This document shows, piece by piece, positions 26,009 to 35,500 of a DNA stretch of 64,000 nucleotides (within the stretch, counting starts at the first letter, position 1; each line of letters opens with the position of its first letter). The DNA is taken from contig QFQS01000001.1 of NCBI GenBank assembly GCA_003243455.1, positions 1,984,001-2,048,000 of the forward strand, written 5' to 3'. The stretch is from Cereibacter sphaeroides. GTDB lineage: Bacteria; Pseudomonadota; Alphaproteobacteria; Rhodobacterales; Rhodobacteraceae. Both the position numbers and the translations under genes were made by a program. Under the pieces are notes generated by a model, which was given only the letters and a program-made list of their open reading frames with translations, searched no databases and was not told the DNA's origin.

Positions 26009-29000
26009 TCAGAACTTCGCGATCAGGTTGATCTGCGCACCCCGATCATCCTGGGTAAGATCGGTCAGGTCATCCGAGAAATCGGCAAAGTTATATGACG
26101 CACCCAGCATCACATGCTCACCGATCTGCTTGTAAGCTCCGATTACCGTTCCGAAATTCGAGGTTCCTCCCTGCACCGTAGTCAGGTTGCGGCCCTCGAT
26201 CAGCAGATCCCATTCGCGAACAAGGTGATAGCGCGCGTTGGCGACGACCAGCCAGGCGTCATTGTCCGAAAAGGCGCTGTTCTGGTCCGGCGCGCTTTTG
26301 GACAGGCGCCCACCAATCTTGCCACCGATCGTCCATCTCGGCGACAGGTCGTATTCGGCATCAAGGCTTAGAACCTGGCTGCGTTGCAGCGGCTCGGTAT
26401 TGCCTTCGTCATCGACAAGCTGATCGACCATGTTGTTCAGGTATTCATACTTGGCCAGGACGTTCAGCCGGTCGTTCAGGATCGGGCGGAACGCATAGCC
26501 AAGTGAAAGGTCGAAATAGTCGCCTTCGGGCAGGGACTCGCTGGCGGTTTCGTTGAACATCGCCTCCAGGTCCGCGACGATGCGTGCCTCGTTGGTCAGC
26601 TCATATCGGGCAAGGCCGGTCAGAAGGTAGGTATCCAGGGTGCCATCGTCGCTGTCGTCCTGGATGACCTCGATCCGGCCGCGCAGGTTAAGTTGCTCTC
26701 CGTTGTCATGCCGAACGCCGACAGACACGGAAGTTCGGTCCACGTCGCCGTCGGGATCGCCCGTTACCACCCCTGTCTCGATGGCACCCGAATAGATCGT
26801 GCGTTCCGTGAGCTGGTATTCAACGCCGTAGGTCGAGGTCAGCGAGGTCTGCTGTCCGAAAAGGTCATAGGTATTTTCGGCATAGGCGGTGACCGAGTCA
26901 CTGTAGCGCCGACGCCCGCCGGCCACGAACTGACCCTGATCATTGCCGGTCAGGACCACATCGTCAATCGTCCGGTCCGGGTCCAGGGCATAGCCGAAGT
27001 AAACGCTCGACTCCTCGCCCTTGTCCTGCCCGAACATCACGCGCGCACCGACGCCGGTCGCACCGTCGGACACTTCGCCCTTGATGGACCAGTTGTCGTT
27101 GATCGCAACCTCGCCGCCCACGCCAAGGCGGTCGCTGCGGTCGAGATCGCCTGTAACGTTCAGCGATCCCTGGCCGAAAACATACCATTCCAGCCGATCA
27201 GACGGCGACATGATCAGCCGGGCCGCCACATCGTCGCGCGTTCCCGTATCGTCCGTGCTGGTCGGATCCTCGCTGTCCAGACGACCGTAGCCAAGCTCTA
27301 CCGCCATTCGGGGCGAAAGCTGATGGCGCAGGATAACCTTGCCCTGATCGTCCCGGACACCCGGATCTTCATCGTAGTGGTCGTAGCTCAGGATCAGGCC
27401 AGTCGACTGCGACAGCGGCAGTTCAGCAGCGAAACCCCAGTAAAGTTCCGGGTCGGTGATCTGATAGTCGAGCGAGGAGAAACCGGCATCAAAGCTTTGA
27501 TAGTAAGCGCTTACAACACCCGCGCCGCCCGCCCAAAGCTCATCCAGTGCTGCCTGAGCCTCGATCCGATAGGCATTGCCGCTGCCGTCGGGGGCGTCGG
27601 TCGTATCGTTGGTCAGGCCGCCGTTCAGAGATGAGATATAGCCAAAACCGGGGCCATCCGTCCGCGCGATCTCGGCTTTCAGGAAGGTCCGGTCGCTTTT
27701 CTGCCAGGACAGGTCGATGCCATAGGCGGTCTGATCCGCTTCGCCGGAATTGTCGATCTGCGCTGTCGCGCCAAGCTGCCAGCCATCGGCGATGCCAGAG
27801 GTCAGACGCCCGCCATAGGCATAGCCGTCCACATCGCCAACCGCCGGTCGCCATTCGTATTGGGCGATCAGGTTCAGCGTGTCGTCGCCGTTCGGGTTCG
27901 ACGACAAAAGTGCGCCCGAACTGCCGTAGCCGGACAGCGGGCTATACAACGTGATGACGCCCTGGATGTAGTTGATGTCATAGTCTTCGCCCTGCACCAG
28001 CGAGGTGCGGGAAATGACCCTCTGGGTATTGCCGTCCCGCAACTCGACGGTCAGCGTTTCCGACCCGACAAGGATGTCCTGCTTGGTCAGGAAATAGACC
28101 GATCCGCCCGTGCCGCGCAGAACGTCGCGCTGCGGCAACTGGTCCGGCTGGGCCGCATAACCTTCGAACCGCAGCCTCGGGGAACCTTCGGAGTTCGCCG
28201 CCTGCGTCTGAAGGACGGTTTGCGCGCCATACAGCGTGCGCTCGTTGCGCAAAAGCTCGGTGCCCTGGCTGGTCGATTTGAAATCGCCCCACAGACCAAA
28301 GTTTCCGTTCTTTTCGACCTTGATATAGAATCCGCCCGAGGTGGGCGCATCCTCGATCAGCTCTGAATTGTCGCCGTAGGTCGGATAGGCCAGGTCAGGG
28401 TCAAGCCGGTTCAGGATTGAGTTCGGATCCTTGTCCAGAATATTGCTGAACAGGTTGTCGATGTCGTCTTCGCCACTGTCAGCCTGCATCGTGATCTGGA
28501 AGCCGCGCGCGGTCGTCCCCTTGGCATAGCCCGAAAGTCGACCAGAGTTATATGTGTCGCCGCCGCCATCCTCACCGCCGCCACTGCTGCGGCCGAAGGT
28601 CAGGTCGGCGACACCGACATAGAACCATTCGGATTTGGGAATGTTGATGTCCCGAGAGATGGTCTGCGACGTGCCATTCGGATGGATCACACGCACATCC
28701 ACCGTGCGCGCGCCCACCGGCAGAACACGCTGGATCACTGCCTTGCCCGATCCATCAGGAGTGACAACGGTGCCAAGCGTCTCGACCTTCGCCCCCGGCG
28801 GCAGGTTTTGCACATAGACCGTGACGGCCCCGCCACGCACCGGAATGTTGCGGACAGCGGCGTTGTCGCTGCCCTCTTCCTGGGTCGCAAGGTCCGTCAG
28901 CCCCCGGTCGAAAGAGGTTCCAAGCAGCACGGGCCGCGTCTCGTCATAGCGACGCGATGGATCTGTGACACGGTAAACATAGGCCAGCCTCTTGCCCTGA

Positions 29001-29515
29001 GGCAGCGCCGTCGTGACCTCGGTGTTGGGTGCAAGCGGCACCACTTCCACTGTCCGCGCCCCGCCGGGCGCGTCGAGGTCGAGGATGCGAAGCTCCCCGC
29101 CTTCGACCACCGAAGGATAGTTCATGCGGTTGCGGAAGGTGACGGTTTGCCCGGGCCCGAACGGCCCCTCGCCTATCGTCTGAATATCAAGCCTTGGGCG
29201 GATACCGAGGCCATCGAAGCGCACGTCGATATCGCTGTCGGAAAGCGCAATATCCGCACGTCGCTGGGTATCCGCAAAACCCGCATCGCCGATAACCGGC
29301 GCGCCATCAATGGTGATCGAAAAGCCATCACCCGTGATCGGTTCCATGGGCATCTCGGTGATGCCCTCGGTATTGGCCCCCACATCAACCGGCGTGACGC
29401 AATTCGTCAGATCAGTGCAATCCTCCTGCGCCCGGGCGCCGGTCAATGCCAGCAACGAGACGACAAGAGAGGCGCTGCCGATACGCAGCATCGCGGTTTG
29501 AAAAACGCAGTTCAT
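26009..29515 (-). CDS. large outer-membrane beta-barrel candidate, partner of the DUF11 protein
   Basis: This 1168-aa exported protein has a signal peptide (ends TGARAQ) and a periplasmic-type N-terminal region of beta domains (~30-320, including VLPVGARTVDVRVIHPNG). The long C-terminal region has alternating-residue amphipathic strands with YGGRLTSGIADGWQLG-like repeats and ends RGAQINLIAKF, with the terminal Phe typical of outer-membrane barrels. No TonB box or plug domain was recognised. It overlaps the giant DUF11 gene by 4 bp, so the two products are made in fixed proportion. I infer it anchors or exports the DUF11 protein, or forms a surface complex with it. Confidence 0.75.
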   Translation of the reverse strand: MNCVFQTAMLRIGSASLVVSLLALTGARAQEDCTDLTNCVTPVDVGANTEGITEMPMEPITGDGFSITIDGAPVIGDAGFADTQRRADIALSDSDIDVRFDGLGIRPRLDIQTIGEGPFGPGQTVTFRNRMNYPSVVEGGELRILDLDAPGGARTVEVVPLAPNTEVTTALPQGKRLAYVYRVTDPSRRYDETRPVLLGTSFDRGLTDLATQEEGSDNAAVRNIPVRGGAVTVYVQNLPPGAKVETLGTVVTPDGSGKAVIQRVLPVGARTVDVRVIHPNGTSQTISRDINIPKSEWFYVGVADLTFGRSSGGGEDGGGDTYNSGRLSGYAKGTTARGFQITMQADSGEDDIDNLFSNILDKDPNSILNRLDPDLAYPTYGDNSELIEDAPTSGGFYIKVEKNGNFGLWGDFKSTSQGTELLRNERTLYGAQTVLQTQAANSEGSPRLRFEGYAAQPDQLPQRDVLRGTGGSVYFLTKQDILVGSETLTVELRDGNTQRVISRTSLVQGEDYDINYIQGVITLYSPLSGYGSSGALLSSNPNGDDTLNLIAQYEWRPAVGDVDGYAYGGRLTSGIADGWQLGATAQIDNSGEADQTAYGIDLSWQKSDRTFLKAEIARTDGPGFGYISSLNGGLTNDTTDAPDGSGNAYRIEAQAALDELWAGGAGVVSAYYQSFDAGFSSLDYQITDPELYWGFAAELPLSQSTGLILSYDHYDEDPGVRDDQGKVILRHQLSPRMAVELGYGRLDSEDPTSTDDTGTRDDVAARLIMSPSDRLEWYVFGQGSLNVTGDLDRSDRLGVGGEVAINDNWSIKGEVSDGATGVGARVMFGQDKGEESSVYFGYALDPDRTIDDVVLTGNDQGQFVAGGRRRYSDSVTAYAENTYDLFGQQTSLTSTYGVEYQLTERTIYSGAIETGVVTGDPDGDVDRTSVSVGVRHDNGEQLNLRGRIEVIQDDSDDGTLDTYLLTGLARYELTNEARIVADLEAMFNETASESLPEGDYFDLSLGYAFRPILNDRLNVLAKYEYLNNMVDQLVDDEGNTEPLQRSQVLSLDAEYDLSPRWTIGGKIGGRLSKSAPDQNSAFSDNDAWLVVANARYHLVREWDLLIEGRNLTTVQGGTSNFGTVIGAYKQIGEHVMLGASYNFADFSDDLTDLTQDDRGAQINLIAKF

Positions 29516-32500
29516 TTTTTCACCCCACCGCGCTGCAGGGTGCGTTCAATCTTCAACCTATACCCATCTCCATGCCAGGCATTGCGGATCAGAGCCTCGA
29601 CCGCCTCCAGCCGCTTGCGCGCGACAGCATCCGTTTCTCCCGCAAGCCTGTAGTTCAGCCGCAGGACCGAAGGCTCGACCTGCATCTGCGCGACCAGCCC
29701 GGCGACACCCTTCTTCAGCGCAGCGGTCGGTTTTCCATCCTCTGTGAATGCCTGGGCCGACAGATCGACCCGCACGACACGCGACAGGCTGACACCGAAA
29801 TTCAGCTTTGCCATCTTGCCCGGCGTGACCCGGATCGTGCGCGGGTTCTCTGTCGTCACGCGGTAGCCCGTAGGCAGCGAACGGGTGTCGAGCTTCATGG
29901 TGAAGTTCGATCCGGTGGTTTTCGGCAGTTCGGCGCAAGGCACGTGGAAACGGCCGAATTCATCGGTCGTCACGATATAGCCGCGCGTCGTAACCACCCG
30001 CACCCCGGGCAGGCCAGGTTCCTCGGCCCCACCCTTGGGTTCGTCCTGATAGCCGTTGCTGTTGCGGTCGTCGAAAACCTTGCCGATGATGTCAGAGCAG
30101 TCAAAGACCTGCTCAGGTTCTCGCAAGACAACGGCAGTTGCGACGTTCGAGATGCGATCGCCCCCGCTGGTATTCAGCCAGCTCTGGTTTTCCAGCTTGC
30201 CCCAGGGCGCGGACCCGGTGACGCGGACGCCCAGCTTGACGGTAAGCGTGCCGTTTGCGGCGATGGTCTGCCCTGTCCAGCGTAACGTGCGCCCGGTGAC
30301 TTGCGGCTCTTGCGCGGTGCCGTCGATGGTCGCGGTGCCGGGGGTATAGACAAGACCCACAGGCAGCACGTCCACCACAGTCACATTTCGCAGCGTGCCC
30401 GGCGCGTTGGAGGTGAAGGTCAGGGTATAACTGAGGCTGTCACCGATGATGACGCGGTCGGTGCTGGCGGTCTTGGTGGCGGTGACGTTCGGCTGGAATG
30501 TCAGCGGAACAATGGTGGGGTCATCATCCTCGACCGTAGCGCCTGAAAGGTCGGTTACATCGGGTCCGATCGGTGGACTGCCTGTTGCGGTCGCCTGGTT
30601 GCGAACCTGCTCGGCGTTGAAGTCGCCTTCGACGACATTGTAGCGCCCGACGAAGGTGGTCGTGTCCGTCTGGCCCGGCGCGAGGGTGGCAATCGGCCCG
30701 CCAGTCAGCGTCAGACCCGGCAGCGGGTCGGACAACGTGACATTGGTCAGCGTGACGTTGCCGGTGTTGGTAACGGCAAAGTTGTAGGTGATCGGATCGC
30801 CGACCTGCGACGGCGTCGACATCCGTGACACGTCTGCCGTCTTGACCACGGCGATTGCCGGATGCGAGGGCACGATCACATCGGTCGGCGTATCGTTGTC
30901 GATGTCCGTGCCCGAGGTGTCTGTGGTCGTTCCCGGAGTGCCTGAGGAATCCACATAGGTGCCGGTCACGATGGCGGTGTTGGTCACCTGTCCCGTATCC
31001 AGGTCGGCCTGCGTCAGCGGATAGCGCGCCGTAAAAGTGGTGCTGTCCGTCGCACCCGGCGGAAGAGCCGCGATTGGGCCACCCGAGATCATGATGTCCG
31101 GCAGGCTGTCTGCCAGCGTCACGTTGGTCAGGGTGACGTTGCCGGTGTTGGTGACGGCGAAGGCATAGCTTACCTCGTCGCCCACATGTGCCGGATCAGG
31201 CAGGCTTGTCACATCGACGGTCTTGATAAGTCGGATTTCCGGAGAGGGGACCAGATCGACCACGGTTGGGTCGTCATCGTCCACGGTGGCACCCGACAGA
31301 TCCGACACCGAGTCATCGCCGCCAGGCGTCGTGTAGGTGCCGGTAGCTGTCGCCTGGTTCTCGACCCGCGCCGCATCCAGGTCGGCCTGGATCAGTGCAT
31401 AGGTCGCGGTGAAGGTGGTGGAATCCGTGGCCCCAACTGGCAGCACGGGGATCGGCCCCCCGGTGATCAATATGCCAGGCAGGATGTCGGTCAGCGTCAC
31501 ATTCGTCAGCGTGACGTTGCCCGTATTCGTCACCGCGAAGGTGTAAGTCAGCGTATCGCCGATCTGCACGGGCGAACTGAGACCCGAGGCATCGACCGTT
31601 TTGACCAGCGCGATTGCCGCGCCCTGCCCCAGCGGGACGACCGTGGGCGCGTCATTGTTCTGATCGGTGCCGGAAATATCCTCGACCGTGCCGGGGTTGC
31701 CATCCGGATCGATATAGTTGCCGATAGTCGTGGCCTGGTTCTGAACCTGACCCGCATCCAGATCGTCCTGTGTCAGCGCGTAGGTAGCGGTGAAGGTCGC
31801 GCTATCGCTCGCACCCGGCACAAGCGTGGCGATCGGCCCGCCCGAAATCACGATCGCCGGCAGCAAATCGCTTAACGTGATGTCGTTCAGGGTAATGTTC
31901 CCGGTATTCGTGATGGTGAAGCTGTACGAGATCTGCTCGCCCACCACTGCCGGATTGCTGACTCCCGAGGCATCGGCGGCTTTCACCAGCGAGATCGACG
32001 GGTCTTGTTCCAGCGGCACGACCGTAGGCGTGTCATTGGTGTTGTCGGTTCCGGACACATCGGTGACCAGCTCCGGCCCGGTGACAGGATCGTTGAATGT
32101 GCCTGTCACCGTTGCCTGGTTCTCGACCCGGCCTGCATCTATATCCGCCTGGGTCAGCGCATATGTCGCGGTAAAGGTGGTGCTGTCCGCCGCGCCGGAT
32201 GCCAGAATCGGGATCGGACCACCGCTGATGACGATATTCGGCAGGATATCGGTCAGCGTCACGTTGGTTAGGGTGACGTTGCCGGTGTTGGTGACGGTGA
32301 AGGCATAACTGATCACGTCACCCGCCACGGGCGGATCCGACAGCGCGCTGCTGTCTGCCCTCTTGATCAGCGCGATAAGCGGCTCGTCCACCAGATTGGA
32401 ACTGGTCGATGAATCATCCGTCACCTGCAGGAAACCGCCGTTTCCGTCAGGGGCATAGTCGCCGGTAACGGTCGCGGTATTGCTAATGACGCCTGCGTCG

Positions 32501-35500
32501 ATGTCGGCGCCGGTCAGCAAGTAGGTGCCGACGAAGGTCGTCGTATCGGTCGCGCCCGAAGCCAGAGTGGCGATGGGTCCACCCGTCAGCACCAGCCCCG
32601 GCATCGGGTCACTGATGGTGATATTGCGCAGGACCGTCGGCCCGGTGTTGGTGATGGCGAAGCCGAATGTAACCGTGTCGCCAATTGCGGGCGGCGTCGA
32701 CAGGGCCGACAAATCGACGCTTTTCACCAACTCGATGGTGCCGAGGTTGACGATTGTCGGGTCGTCGGTCGCGTTGTGGGTGCCAGACAGGTCATCGACG
32801 GTCAGTGGATTGCCTCCGCCATCGACACCCCAGGTGCCGGTCGCCGTCGCCTGGTTTTCGACCTGTCCGGCGTTGAGGTCGGCCTGCGTCAGCGCGTAGG
32901 TCGCAGTAAAGGTCGTCCCATCGCTGGCGCCGGGCAACAGCACCGGGATTGGCCCGCCCGAGATCATGATGCCTGGCAGCATGTCGGTCAGCGTGACATT
33001 GGTCAGGGTGACGTTGCCGGTGTTGGTGACTGTGAAGGCGTAGGTGATGATGTCGCCCACATCAGGCTCACCGATGGCCGAGGCGTCGGCAGTCTTGATC
33101 AGGCCGATTTCCGGATCGAACGGCACGGGAACCGGCGTTGGCTGGTTCTCGCCGTTTTCATTGGCGATGCCGTTGCCGTTCGGGTCGGGGTTGGTGCCGT
33201 TGGTGGAAGGGTCGGTCAGCTGCGGGTTTGTGGCCGGGGTCTGGCCCGTCCACGCACCAGTTCCCTGTACCGTGCCCTGGTTGCGGTAGCGCACGTTTGG
33301 CGAAATCTCGGGCGGCAGCGGCACGGTCGGCTGGATCAGTAGCGAGACGGTGACGTTACAGGTCGAGTTCTGGGCCATGGTCAGCGCCGAAAGCAGAACC
33401 AGATCACCGCTGCCATTGAAGTTGTTGTTCTTGCCACCGCAGCTTCCGCCGATGCTGGTGACCCGGTAGGTGCCGGGGGTCAACGGTCCTGCAGGCGAGT
33501 GAGCGCCGAACAGTGGCGACGATCCGGCAAGCTGATCGGTCAGGGTTACGCCTTGCAGCGGCTCCAGGCTGAAGTTGCGGACGTTGAACAGGAAGGTCAC
33601 GCTGACCGAACCGTCAGGAGCGACCGTAGCGGCCCCGCTGACGGCCTTGGCCAGACCGATCCGTGCTTGTGGCACCTTCGGGAACAGATAGCCGGTCGCA
33701 TCGGTCAAAGGCTGCAGGCTGATGGACGATATGATGGTCGGACCACCGGACGTGCCCCCGCTGGTGCCAGGAATGGCCGACTGCGCGGTCAGGTGCGCTT
33801 CGGAGAAGCTGCCTTGCGTAACCGTGTAAGTACCCTGTGGCAGCAGCGTGAAAGTATAAGCCCCACCCGCCCCGGTCGTCGCCGTGCGCGTCACCGCACT
33901 GCCGTTCAGGTCGGTGCCTGACAGCGTCATGGTGATACCGTTGATGCCGGTATCGTTGGCGTCAAACGTTCCGTTGTCGTTGAAGTCGCGGAACACCAGC
34001 CCCGCCAGCGACGACCCACGCACCTCGATCGTCCCCGAGTTGCTGTCGTTGTTCAGGTTGATATCCAGCGATGTCGTGGAAACCGTCGCCGTGTTGACGA
34101 AGGTCTGCGGGCTGGCGGTGATGCTGTTCACCCGAACCGGCACGGTCACGTCGATCAGGCCACCGGTCGAGAATGTGCCGAAGTTGCAGTTGAAGGTCGT
34201 ATTGCCTGCCGCGCCGGTACATGCCAGCGAGGTTGCCGTTCCAGCGATCAGTGCTGCTGTTGGTGAACCTGTCAGCACCATGCCGGATGGCAGGCTGTCG
34301 TTCAGCACCACGCCATCCGCTTCCGCCAGAAGCGGGCCGGGAAGGTTAGCGACGCGGATCGTATAGGTCAGCGCCTCGCTCACGTTCGGTGTCGCATTGC
34401 TGGGCGTCTTGGCCGTCACGGCCACATCGGCGCGCGTGCGCACCGTTGTGGTCTGGCTGGTGATGTTGTTGCCGCGTTCGGTGTCGAAGATCAGCGAGCC
34501 ATCCGCCTCGACCTGCGCGTTGTTCACGGTCACGCCCTTGGCCGTGCCCCGCATGGTCAGCAGAATGTCGCGGGTCGTCTGTGCCTGAAGATAGGGGAAG
34601 GTGCAGGTAAACGAACCGCCTACGACGTTCGGAGAGGCACTGGTCGAACAGGTGGCATCGCTGGGGAAGGTCAGGGATTGATAGCTTAGCCGCGTGGCGG
34701 GCAGCGTGTCGGTGACAACCACATTCTCTGCCGCCGATGGGCCGCGGTTGGCAATACGCAGGGTGTAGACCGCATCCTCGCCCACAGCGACGGGGTCGAT
34801 GCTGTCGGTCTTCTGGATCAGCAGGTCGAAGGCCGGTGCCTCGACCGGCGTGACCACCGAGGCCGAGTTGTTCGTCGGATCCGTCTCGGTCGTCGTGGTC
34901 GAGACCGTCGCGGTATTGGTTATCGAGTTGCCGAAGTAGCTCTGCGTCGGACGGACAGTAACGGTTACCGTCTGTTGCGCCCCATTGCTCAGTGTCCCCA
35001 GGTTACAAAGCAGCTGATCGTTGCCCGGCCCCGTCACGGTCTGCGATGTGGGCGCGGAAGAGCAACTTCCAGAAGAAGGGGTCGCGGACAGGAAGACAAG
35101 GTTCGGCGCAAGCGTGTCGCTGATCGTCACGTTCTCGGCCACGCTCAGCCCGTTTTCCAGATTTTGGGCGGTGATCACGTAGACCAGATTTTGCCCTGCC
35201 GGGACCGGCGAGGGCGTGGCCGTCTTGGTGATCGAAACATCGGCGCGCGCCTCGACGGTGTAGGTGGCGCTTGCGCTGTTGTTGTTCAGGTTCGGATCGG
35301 CCGTGGACTGGGATCCGACGACGACGGTATTGGTCCGCGAGCCGCCGTTGGATCCCGGACGCACGGTAATGACGATGACGGGACAGTCGGTTCCCGCAAC
35401 ACAAACTGGCAGCTGGCCGATGTTGCAGGTCTGGCGCAGGCTTTGCGGACCGGTCACATCGGTGGAACAGGCCAGCCCCTGGGCCACGCCCGGATCGGTC

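Noticed and set aside
30505..33120. Regularly spaced repeats suggesting a CRISPR-like or tandem non-coding array
   Set aside because: Units are ~373 bp, fully coding and in frame; they are DUF11 domain repeats.
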